From assembly GCA_945643635.1 (NCBI GenBank), contig CALZFC010000066.1:1195501-1259500 (forward strand): a stretch of DNA of 64,000 bases, read 5' to 3'. The DNA is from Allodiplogaster sudhausi. Lineage: Eukaryota > Nematoda > Chromadorea > Rhabditida > Diplogasteridae. The notes below the pieces were generated by a model that saw only the letters and a list, made by a program, of their open reading frames with translations, was not told the DNA's origin and did no database searches. Below are positions 38,164 to 47,925 of the stretch, in pieces (the stretch's first letter is position 1; the number at the start of each line of letters is the position of its first letter). The translations under genes and the position numbers were made by a program.

Positions 38164-39367
38164 TCCTTCTATCTCTCTCTCATTTCGTTCTATTTTATTC
38201 TCACCATTTCCTTCCTTCCATCTCCATAGTCTGTAGAGACTTTTCTCGACTTCCCGTTTTAAAAGATTCCTCAAGAACAAAATGATTTACAGATTGAATG
38301 GTAGCAAAGAAGAAAGAGATTATATACATAAAAAACCCCTGAAATACCTTACATTGCCATTGATGATCTGTGCAGATTAACAACGCGGGAATCCTCATAA
38401 CGGGGACGGTTCTGGGCAGCCCCCTCGAGGAACTCGACAAACTGTTTGATGTCAACGTTCGCAGGTTCAGTTTATCACCTCTAGATCCTCGTGTTAAACT
38501 ATTCTAGTTCATCCTAAAGTTGCAAAAGTAATACGATCTGCAAGATGAGCAAGATGCATATGAATAATGAATTGTCCTTGTCAGTATGGTGCAGCTGACT
38601 CGCTTTGCCCTTCCTCATCTCATCGCCAGCAAGGGAACCGTAGTCAACGTCAGCAGTGTCAACGGCCCTTTTCCGGTCAGAATTCATCTTTATATCTATA
38701 TTTAAATTAATTGTACTTCTTTTTTTTAAACCAATTATTGGATGTTGCCTTGTTTATCGTGAATGACAAGAAAGGAAGATCCGATTTTCAGTTTGCCGGA
38801 GTGACGTATTACTGTATGTCAAAGTCGGCCGTGGATCAGTTCACGAAGTGTCTTGCACTTGAAATGGAGCCTCACGGAGTGCGAGTGAACGCTGTCAAGT
38901 CTCTTTTTCTTTCTTTCATTCACGGCCTAATACATTTTATCACATTATCTGAGGAAAACAAATTGAATTACGTAATGATACAATGTGCAACTGTCAAGAA
39001 AAGAAAAGTTATATTACATACATGGAAAATAATTGAAAATTTATATTATATATTTCCATTCAGCCCGGGAGTTATCGTGACTGAGATTCACAAGAGAGCA
39101 GGCCAGGATGAAGAGACCTACAAGAAGGTGGATACCTCATCGCAGTATCTATTGTAGATGAAGTTCACATGCTCAGCAGTAGAGTGCATAATTATAAATC
39201 TTGCTTAGTTCCTGGAGCACAGCCGCACGACGCACGCTCTGGGCAGACCGGGCGAGGCGGGCGAAGTGGCCAGAGCCATCTTCTTCCTCGCCACCCCCGC
39301 GTCCTCCTTCACCACCGGCGATCTCCTCCGTGTCGATGGAGGGCGTAGCATCATCCATCAACGATGA
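33183..39367 (+). CDS. Classical short-chain dehydrogenase/reductase
   Basis: NAD(P)H-dependent oxidoreductase of unknown substrate. Eight exons: 33183-33204, 33276-33423, 33474-33573, 38376-38464, 38585-38675, 38792-38898, 39064-39127 and 39209-39367, giving 259 residues, typical for a classical SDR. The nucleotide-binding motif is TGASSGIG, the structural motif is INNAGI, the catalytic serine is in VNVSSVNG, the YCMSK stretch gives the Tyr-x-x-x-Lys pair, and NPGVIVTEIH follows. The C-terminus is LLRVDGGRSIIHQR. The second exon begins after a gttgttgag acceptor; using the more obvious cag at 33320 instead would delete the cofactor motif. Intron 3 is 4.8 kb and holds a complete gene on the other strand. 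The family resembles nematode dhs genes, but the member cannot be named. Confidence 0.93.
33574..34552. other. AT-rich intron sequence with a thrice-repeated motif
   Basis: The first kilobase of the dehydrogenase intron. A motif close to ttgcacatttcgggcgcg occurs three times, near 34078, 34196 and 34301, each followed by A/T-rich sequence ending in an attaaaaata-like stretch. It looks like a degenerate array with a period of about 110 bp. No exon is seen. Confidence 0.6.
34553..36101 (-). CDS. Nuclear hormone receptor nested in the dehydrogenase intron
   Basis: Ligand-regulated type transcription factor. Exons in transcript order: 36101-36020, 35872-35824, 35731-35614, 35541-35487, 35438-35315, 35244-35113, 35046-34932 and 34848-34553, giving 322 residues plus an unseen N-terminus. 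The first zinc finger is [21 protein letters not shown] (C-x2-C-x13-C-x2-C), with P-box CEGCKGFFRR. The second is C-REGEK-C-PIQKQTRNL-C-QR-C, followed by RFLKCIAVGM. The extension VLDESARIQKRTLIKENR leads to a helical ligand-binding region of about 200 residues. The P-box is the EGcKG type of RXR/HNF4-like receptors rather than the divergent form of many C. elegans-specific receptors. The hinge exon has a GC donor (CG/gcaagt). In-frame ATG at 36065 could be the start. The subfamily is not resolved. Confidence 0.87.
36102..38375. repeat. Remaining dehydrogenase intron: repeats and AT-rich sequence
   Basis: Contains (GA)n at about 36558-36606 with a short G run, CT tracts at 36690-36780, 36890-37010 and 38128-38185, and AT-rich sequence at 37050-37450 with ctacagtaa motifs. 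5' exons of the nested receptor may lie here, but none is convincing. Confidence 0.7.
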
Positions 39368-39449
39368 TTCATCCTATTCTATGGCTTATCATTCGTCTTC
39401 ATTTGCCTGCTAGCCTAGTGAATGTGAATATCAGGGAGATATTTCGAAT

Positions 39450-39455
39450 AATAAA
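39450..39455 (+). terminator. Polyadenylation signal of the dehydrogenase gene
   Basis: AATAAA about 85 bases past the dehydrogenase stop, within aataataaataagt. The position is typical for a short nematode 3'UTR. Confidence 0.55.
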
Positions 39456-40875
39456 TAAGTGCCCTCTGTACTCTGCAGCCGATAAAACGAAATGAAGGCA
39501 TGGTATAACAATAACAGATTCGTCGCTGCTTGTATAATGAGCCGGAAGATGCTTGTCTCATCTCACCTCCATAACCCAAGCTCTCTTATTTTTATTGTGT
39601 ATTTCTTGAAGTAATTTTAACAAATTTGTGTGACAAGTGAATTAGGGGAGCACCATTTTCGGATTGAGTCTTTCTCACGACTTATTTGCATGTGAGATTA
39701 AAGGGCGACGAAAGCCATGGAAGGCAGCAGCTGATGGGTACTGTAGACAAGGCACTCAAGGCAGAAGGCATTATTACCTCGTGAATCCACTCTGTGGCTG
39801 GAGGACGACGCAGCATCCTCATGGTCGGAAGGAATGGCCATTATGGATGGGAGCACACGACACCATCCAAAGCCTCATTTCTAACAGCCTTCTGTCATAT
39901 GGCACCAAAAAATAACAAGAGAATTGCTTACTTGCATTGTGAAAACGGTATTTACATATAAATACATAGCAAAGTAAGCTTTTTTAGTGTCCGGTGAATG
40001 AATGGGCGTCTTGTAAGATTCCGCTGTGTTCTCTGCAGATTCATCGACCTCTTGCTGCCCCCTCTCACCCTATCAGATGTTCAAGTACTACGGAATAGCT
40101 GAAACATGAAAAATTGGAAAGAAGGAGACCGGAGAGAGTGAAGGAAGAAGAAACGAGCCAGAGAACTATGGAATTAAATTCAGCTCCCTGTCAGCATTGT
40201 GCATACACATATAGTACATATGTACATACATCCACTTTGATATTGTCATCATAATGCCAAGTTTTTGGCTTATGCACAAAGTCTAAAATTGATAGCATAT
40301 TTTGGGGCTTGGTGTTCAGTCCGCACGAAAGACGCTGACTTCCTCGCTCGCCCCTCTGGTAATAGTGACGCCATGATAGATGGAAGCCGGTGTGGGCCGA
40401 GAGCGCCGAATTGGCCAGCGGGCCTGCCTCGGGGATATCCATAATCTCATGGAGAGAGAGTGAGAGAGGGGGACGACCCCTTGCCACCCCTGCGGCAACT
40501 ACTTAGGAAGCAAGGCGAGGCTGGCCGGCCTAAAACCGACGAAGGCCGAGTTGAGTGGTGTGGACGAGGGAAAAGGGAGCAGAGGAGTATAAGAAGGTAG
40601 CCTCAGGGGGATGACAAGAGAGAAGCAAAGAAGATGGGAGAGAAGGGAAGAGAGAGAGAAGGAGAGATAGTTGGGAGGCAGAAGGAAGGAAAGAGAGAGG
40701 GGGAGAGAGAGAGAGGGCAAGAGATAGTCTTGAACTATTCGTTGTCACGACGAATACAAGGCTTGCGGAGAAGAGGCCGACGGGGCCTCCCAATCGAGCC
40801 AATGTCATTTCTTAAGTAAATGGAAGAAGAAGCCGCTACCAAGTTGAAGGAGATGAAGACGGGAAAGAAGATGAT

Positions 40876-41135
40876 GAGGAAGAGGGAAGACGTAGAGAGT
40901 AAGAGAGTGAGAGGACAGCGAGAGAACGAGAGAAAAGGGAAGACGTAGAGAGTAAGAGAGTGAGAGAAAGCGAGAGAGCGAGAGAAAAGGGAAGACGTAG
41001 AGAGTAAGAGAGTGAGAGAAAACGAGAGAGCGAGAGAAACTTGAAGACGTAGAGAGCAAGAGAGTGAGAGAAAGCGAGAGAGCGAGAGAAACTTGAAGAC
41101 GTAGAGAGCAAGAGAGTGAGAGAAAGCGAGGGAAA
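40876..41135. repeat. 52-bp purine minisatellite
   Basis: About five copies of a unit of about 52 bp containing gaagacgtagagagtaagag followed by agtgagagaaagcgagagag and a variable tail (cgagagaaaagg or cgagagaaactt). Variant tails alternate in blocks, showing successive duplication. Confidence 0.9.
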
Positions 41136-42038
41136 GGGGAGAGCGAATGGAGACAGAATTCATTGGGCAAGTATATCTGCAGACCAGAGTATAGACTGCC
41201 ATTGCCGGTTGAGGGAAAGGAAATGGAAGTGAAATGAGATCAGTGAGATATCAGAAGCAGAGAGAAGGAGAGAAAGAAAGAGAGAGCCAAGGCAGATACG
41301 ATATCATACAGAAGGGCTCTCTTATGTTCTGGAACCTCGAGTTGTATATTAGAAAATTCTACCGATTCCCGCAATCTTTTCCATTCGCTTCGTGCCGTTC
41401 GTGGTTCCTTCCTTTTTTTCCTAACAAGATGGTTAATGAAGAAGATCTGAAGTGAGAGAGAAGGAGAAAGAGATAGAGTGGAAGAGAGAGAGGGACAGAG
41501 AGAGAGAGAGACAGCGAAAGAGAGAGAGGCTAGAGAGTAACAAGCGGAATGGAGCCAAAGGGCAAGTTACGGAGGGCAACTAACGAGACGAAGAAGGAGA
41601 AGAAAGGGGAAGTTGAAGGGCTAACCTGGGTGGAGAACTTCTCTGGCTGGAGAACTCGAAAAGGAGGCAGTTAATGGGAAGGGAGACTTGGAGTCGCAAC
41701 TTGGGGGATTCCCGTAGATTCAGGAAGATTCCGTGAAGGTCTCTCTTACCCGTGCGGTAGCTGGTTGGAGGGGACCAATTGAACCATTTATGAGTGGCCT
41801 GGCCTCTGGCAATTTGGAACAACGCCAACCAGCTACCGACTGGGGAGAGTCATGACGGCGCCCCGGCAGATGACACAGTGAACTCGAAGATGAAGAGGAG
41901 GAAACGGGTGAATACGAACTCTGCTGGAATGCGAGCAATGACAGGGGGAGCCAAGGCATGCGGCACGCCAAGAGAACACGGCACATTCCCCCTCCCTCAC
42001 TTCTCTACTTCTTACACATTCGCTTACGCTGCCGTTCA

Positions 42039-42072
<34 letters not shown>

Positions 42073-42533
42073 TTCTCTCTCTCTCCCCTCTCGCTCTGTG
42101 CGAAGGCCGGAGTGATCAGCCCTCTGACAACAAACGGGACAGAAGCAGCATGGCGGAAACAATGGCAGGTAAATAAATAGCTCATGACTTGCATTCCACA
42201 GAAAGAGTGAAATGCCCGGGGGAAAACAAGAGAAAGAGGAGGAGGAAGAGAGAAGAAAAGAGAGAGAAAAGGAATATAGAGAGAGAGAAAGAGAGAATGA
42301 AAGATAGAGAAAGAGGAATTTAGAGCGCAAGAGAGAAAGGAACTTGGGAGAGACAGAAAAATGATAATTGGCTGAACTATCAAATTGAGATATGATAACA
42401 AAGAGACCTATCTAATTTTCGAGAAAGAGTGAGAATTATAGAGAGAGAGAGAAAGAGAGAATGAAAGATGCGCAAGAGAGAAAGGAACTTGGGATCAGAA
42501 TATTTAAATAATCAGAATAGCTACATTTAGCTC

Positions 42534-42578
<45 letters not shown>

Positions 42579-43477
42579 CTCGCGTTCCGCTCTCTCCATC
42601 TCATCCCCTCTCGTTCTCTCTCCATCTCTCTCTCTCTCTCCATCTCTTTCTCTCTCTTTCAATGTTTCTCTCATTGGTTACAGAAGGTAGCGAAACGCGT
42701 GCGAAACACACGAAAAGCATCTTGATCACTAAAATAAGAATTTTTGCCTTTGCAAACGATGATGCGCACATCCTTGTGAATTCCAGAAAAGGGCGGGGCT
42801 AATCTAGAGAGATAGAAAGAGAGAAAGAGAGAGAGGGAGTGAAAGTGAGAGGTAAACAGAGAAAGAGAGAAATATGGAGAGAGAGAGAGGAAGGAGAGGG
42901 AGAGGGAAAGAGAAAAGAGAGGGAAGAATAGAAGGAGAGGTAAAACCATGAAAGGGGCGGGCAGGCTTAGCAGAGACGACAACGGCTACTTCATTTGTAG
43001 AAGGTTAGGGCATTCCGTAATACTGATGGATACATTCTACCACCGTACACTGCTGGCGAGACAGCAGAATCTAAGGAAAGGAGAGTGTACAAGAAAGAGC
43101 CAGAGGGAAAGGAGGGAAAAGACTGCATGATAGTGATATAGAAAATGATCGAGAGAATAAAGAAGACTTAGAAACTTCTACGTAAAATCCAAGAGTGGAA
43201 TTCGAAGAAAATGCGACAAAGAGCTTGGTCATGTAACTCCATTGACATGGTGCATGATGTCTTCACATTTTGTACATTTATTTTGAATATTTAAAAAATT
43301 TGTCTTTTTTTTTTATTTCCATGAAACATTCTCTATTGAGGTGTTCTGACATCAACGGGTGTTTCTGTTTCCTTAAAAAAATTGATTATTGGATTCATAC
43401 ATATGTACACATCCCACTCAAAATTACTCTTGTTTTATTTTTGTTCTGAAGTTGTTTTTGGTTAAGCTATTATTTAG

Positions 43478-43556
43478 TCAGGAATTTCCGACCCAGAACA
43501 GTTCCTACAATTTCGAGTCAGGAATTCAGGAATTTCCGACCCAGAACAGTTCCTAC
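43478..43556. repeat. Direct duplication of about 32 bp
   Basis: The stretch beginning caggaatttccgacccagaa and ending cagttcctacaa occurs at about 43478-43510 and again at 43525-43557, a 46-47 bp period. It ends just before the inverted-repeat element. Confidence 0.85.
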
Positions 43557-43786
43557 AAGTTCCGCCGTAGTAAAGTGTCGCTTTTTGAGGGGTAATCCTC
43601 AGGATGTTACCCACGAGGATAATCTGTCTGAATCTCTAGCATGAGCGTGCTCTCTCGTACTGTCTAGCATGCCACCATTGTTTACCCTCATGGGTAATGG
43701 CATGGAAAAGGCTATGGGGTAATGTTTGGGTAACGAGGACAGGCCGAGAGAGCATGCAATTCTTGGAGACGAGATCAACCTCATGT

Positions 43787-43828
43787 GTAAAATGGTTATG
43801 CCAATGCGCATTGGCATAACCGTTTTAC
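43787..43828. repeat. 42-bp near-perfect palindrome
   Basis: The arms gtaaaa-ggttatgccaatgc and gcattggcataacc-ttttac meet with no loop at 43807/43808 and differ at a single position (T on one side, G on the other where A would pair). It lies inside the left part of the inverted-repeat element and could form a cruciform or hairpin. Confidence 0.9.
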
Positions 43829-44026
43829 CTTTCATCGTCCAGCTCCAAATTACGAATATAGTATTTGTGGTAAAAGTAACGGCGTACTGTCATGAACGCC
43901 GTTACAGATTCACTCTAAATTAGCATTTGGATTGTAATAGTAATGTAATTTCATTATGAGTATGTTATTTTAATTGCCGTTTACAGTTAAGTCTATGCTT
44001 TATTGTTTTTATATATGCCATCACGT

Positions 44027-44521
44027 GAGTGACGACAAGACGAAGGAGGCCGCCGCGGCTGCAGCAGAAACTGCGCCAGCCAATCTGCCCGAGCTGAACA
44101 AAGAGGAGAAGGCCCAGGTTCTTATTCTGCTTATGCTTATTTCGTAAATGAAAACCTTAAACATATTGGGGGATTGTTTGCAGTTTGTTTGTGATTGGTC
44201 ATGTGTCTTTTTCTTAGAATAGCGCCACAACTGACACCAATTTAGGCCAATCTAACACCAATCTAGGCCTTTTTCTTTTTTGTCGTTTTGTTTTCCAACT
44301 CGGGTGAAGATCTTTAGATGAATGTGTAATCAATCCTAATAGTTGCATCTCTCTTTCTCTCTCCCTCTTTCTATCTCTTAAGATGGAAGTGGACTCAGCG
44401 GCAGCCGCGCAAGACGGCGCTGCTCCACCGGCCGAGATGCTCCCGTCGCCTCTCCAGTTCCACTCTCCAGCTCCACTCTCGAGCTCTCCAGCTCCACATT
44501 GCTCGTGCACTCGGGACTGGG
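44027..44521 (+). CDS. Unassigned Ala-rich exons
   Basis: Two open exons: about 44027-44117 (KTKEAAAAAAETAPANLPEL, NKEEKAQ, donor cag/gttctt) and from 44383 after an aag acceptor (MEVDSAAAAQDGAAPPAEML and on, possible donor near 44521). Both are non-repetitive and low-complexity in the way of disordered protein ends. No ATG-bearing first exon was found. They could be the disordered N-terminus of the Argonaute 3.4 kb downstream, a gene of the surrounding element, or a separate small gene. I do not recognise them. Confidence 0.3.
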
Positions 44522-45664
44522 GACGGTTCGTGGTTCTTTCTTCTTCTTTTTTTTAAATCATTAATTCATTCGTTATTTGAACGTGACCACACGTTAGTTA
44601 GCTATCGTCAATAGACTCATCAACTCGGCAATGTTCTTTTTATTTGAATTATTCATTTTTCGACGCATTTTACGTTTTTAGGGGCCATTTTACGGGTTAC
44701 TGTAATACTGTAAGTTGGGAATGTTCCTTTCTACTTTGAATACGGTGGATTTTCATATGTAATTCAAAATTCTTCTTCAGTTGGTCTGACGCTTGATCCT
44801 GCCGCGACTCTCACTGCAGCGCCAAGGGATTCGACATCTGTTTCGCCATTCCCCACTGTATTCCCTTCGGTTCCGTCTCGGCCATCTGGAATGCATACTC
44901 GAATCTTGATTCTACCATGATTCCGTATTTATGCTGGAAATTCCTGTTGTGTTGTGGAATGGATGTGATCTGTGTGTTTGCTCTCCCTCCATTTTTTCTT
45001 TTGGTATAAGTTAAGCTTGCGGATTCAGGAACACATTGAAAGTGAAAGAGCCAGCAGCTCAGAGTCTGTTGTTCCTTGCCACAGTTACTAGTTCTTGTGC
45101 TAGAAAGCGACTTTATTATAGGGTATTCCTTGTAACTTGGTAGTTAGTGATGGCGTGGATAATGTTCAACTTAATGAAAACAAATAGCTCATTTTAGTCT
45201 GTATTATACGCAAATTTTTCCTCTTGTGTTTTTGTTTTTCTTCCTCTTTTCTTCTTTTCTCTTTTGTAAGGCTGATTTCCATGTACACTCTTGTTTAGAC
45301 CCATCCATTAGCTTCTCATTCACTGTTTGATAACATTATTGTTACAAATAGCTGTTTTTGCTGTAGGTGAATTTCCAATAAGAAAATGATGGATATAAAG
45401 TGTGCTGCAGCAAGGTGTAGTTGTAGTCCGCATCGGAATGGTCCCAAATAGGAGCGACAGAAGAATGAAGATGAAGCAGGAATGGAGCAGGGATGACTGA
45501 GGGATGGATGACAGCAGCAAAGAATATACGAAAGGAAAAGATAGCATCTTTCAGCTGACATTACCCTCAGGATAATGCCCGGCGAAACTGAGTGGTAATG
45601 GTTTTACCCTCATGGGTAACAACCTCAGGATTACCCCTCAAAAAGCAACACTTTACTACGGCGG

Positions 45665-46319
45665 CTGGGTTTGATCTTTAACCACCGCCCGGATAATGTT
45701 TTTCATGCGGTTCGTAATATTATACTGTTATCAGTAACTAGTCATTGACACTGTTCATCACCTTGGAAGTGTAATCCACTAGAAATGTCTTAGAACTCTG
45801 CCCACATCTCGCAATAGATTGAGATCTCGCAATAGATTGTGCGGGGTTTCAAAGAACAGTATTTTTTCCTGGAGGTACGCAGTTTCAAAGCAGAATGGTT
45901 CAAAGAATTCTTAGGAATCTTCCTGGCACTTTGGCAGAATCCAATTAAGGTTTTTTATAGTGCTTGGGCAAAGCTTGGGGTGGCTTCACACGAAACGTCA
46001 TCCTTCCAGATTTCTCAGTTGCTGTGGGGCCTGGCCCACTCCTCGGGAAGTCGCTCCTCCAAAACACTCGGAGTATCATCTTCCCTCCCTCCCTCCTCCT
46101 TTCTCTTATTATATATTTTATTATTTTCATTATTTTTCACATTTTTTTAAACTTGCAACGGGAACTTTTGCATCTGATAAGTCACTATAATGTTGTCACA
46201 TCATTAAACTTTATTTATGAATAAATAAATAAATAAAAAGGTCACAACCGAACTCCCTCTCCTTCCACTCGCCGTATTGTTTCTCTTGTGCTAGTTTACT
46301 CTTTCTAACCGCTCTCTTA

Positions 46320-46362
<43 letters not shown>

Positions 46363-46860
46363 TCATTATTTCTCTTTCTTTAATTTATTCCTTCCTAGTA
46401 CCTTCAAAGAAGAATCCACTCTTCAAGAATTTCTGCCCTGCTCCGTCTCCCTAACTGGTATATTTTTTTCTCGCTAAGCGCCCAATAATGTTTTAGTTAC
46501 TTGTTATTCTCAATCATTGGACCCACGCTTTGCATATCAAATATTAAATCGTCATAGTATATTTAGACCTCTCTCATTCTGAGTCATTTCAGAGAGTAAT
46601 AATGCCCACTATGCTAATCCGTGAGTTCAAGAATTTCTTCTTCCCTAATATTAAAATTTGGTGATTAAGCATTTTCTTGTTAAATCGAACCTTTGCCTAT
46701 TCATATAATAAATCCTGCAATTTTCTTTATCCGATGTACATAGTTCCTACATCGCCCCCTTTCTCAAATCGTCAATAAAAATCCCTCTTTTCCAAATCGG
46801 CAATAACTTTAAACTCATTGTTTTAATTATAAGCCAACGAATTATAAGCATATCCTTCAA

Positions 46861-46895
<35 letters not shown>

Positions 46896-47049
46896 TTCTC
46901 TCATTCTCTCTCTCTCTCTCTTTCTCTCTTTCTCTCATTCGCTCTCTCTATCTTTCTCTCTTTCTCTCTCTCTCTTTCTCTCATTCTCTCTCTCTATCTT
47001 TCTCTCTTTCTCTCATTCTCTCTCTCTCTCCTCTCCTCTCTCTCTCTCG

Positions 47050-47086
<37 letters not shown>

Positions 47087-47152
47087 ATTCTCTCATTCTC
47101 TCTTTCTCTCTTTCTCTCTTTCTCTCTTCCTCTTTCTCTCTTTCTCTTTCTT

Positions 47153-47205
<53 letters not shown>

Positions 47206-47925
47206 GTCTCTCTCGCCCTCTCTGTCTCTCTCTCTCTCGTCCTCTCTGTCTCTCTCTCCGATTTAAAGATTGATCCATGTGAACTTGAGTTACGATGGGA
47301 GCATCTGGCCATTGTCATTCTGCTCTGGGAGATGTCGCTGTGTTCGTTGAAGTGAGATACAGACAGAGGAAGGGGAGGAAGGAGAAGATCTACGAAAAAA
47401 TCGGTCATGACCCTTCTACAAGTCTGCTCAAGAAATCTACTAGGGGAACACAATTCCAAGAGAATTGCTTCAAGGCAGCATTTGTCTAAAACAATCTGTG
47501 TGAGAATGCCAAAGGATAAAATGTGTGAAAATTCTTCATGCCCATAAGCTCTTTCCTAAAAAAAAATTGCCGCAAGGCCTTTTTTTCTTATTCGTTAGCT
47601 TTTAAGGCGCCGGATCCAGATTTGTCCTTAATAATTCATATAGCTAAAATTAATACAGTATGACAAATAATTTTTTTGAAAGAGCGGGAGTCTTATGACG
47701 AAAGTTAATAATAGATCCTAAAAAAATTTTCACGAAGTATTTTCCACAGTTTTTTCCCCATTTTTATTGCTGGCCAGTTCTGCCGAGGGGAACTCGCTAT
47801 AAATATATCGGTATCCACGGCTGCCTTTGTGGTTCTTTACGTTACCACTCGCTTAATTAGATGGAATAGCTTGTAGAATTGTAACTTTTAACAATCCTTT
47901 TAAGGAGTTTCGTGTCTTGTTGAAA
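45665..47925. repeat. Spacer with long CT tract before the Argonaute gene
   Basis: AT-rich unique sequence at 45665-46250 and 47470-47900; (TC)n at 46322-46358; an almost unbroken CT-rich tract of about 400 bp at 46860-47260 with TTTC, TCAT, TCGC and TCTG interruptions. No exon supported. Confidence 0.8.

Larger units (their letters stand above)
39368..43477. repeat. Gene-poor region: purine minisatellite and microsatellites
   Basis: 39368-40480 is mostly unique; a 84-codon open frame at 39664-39915 is unrecognised and unsupported by splice sites. Purine tracts lie at 40600-40730, 41225-41290, 41440-41545, 42225-42330 and 42805-42945. CT tracts lie at 42035-42090 and 42535-42665. No gene model could be built. 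Confidence 0.7.
43562..45664. mobile_element. Candidate 2.1-kb element with 60-bp inverted terminal repeats
   Basis: The left end reads ccgccgtagtaaagtgtcgc then tttttgaggggtaatcctca; the right end is its reverse complement with a few changes, ending in cctcaaaaagcaacacttta and ctacggcgg. The match covers about 60 bp. Subterminal sequence on both sides has several ttaccc/gggtaa motifs. A near-perfect 42-bp palindrome sits at 43787-43828. No target-site duplication is evident. Either this is one element, or two copies of a small element inserted in opposite orientation around the Ala-rich exons. Confidence 0.6.

Noticed and set aside
39664..39915. 83-residue open frame
   Set aside because: No recognised domain or splice partner; length is within chance for this composition.
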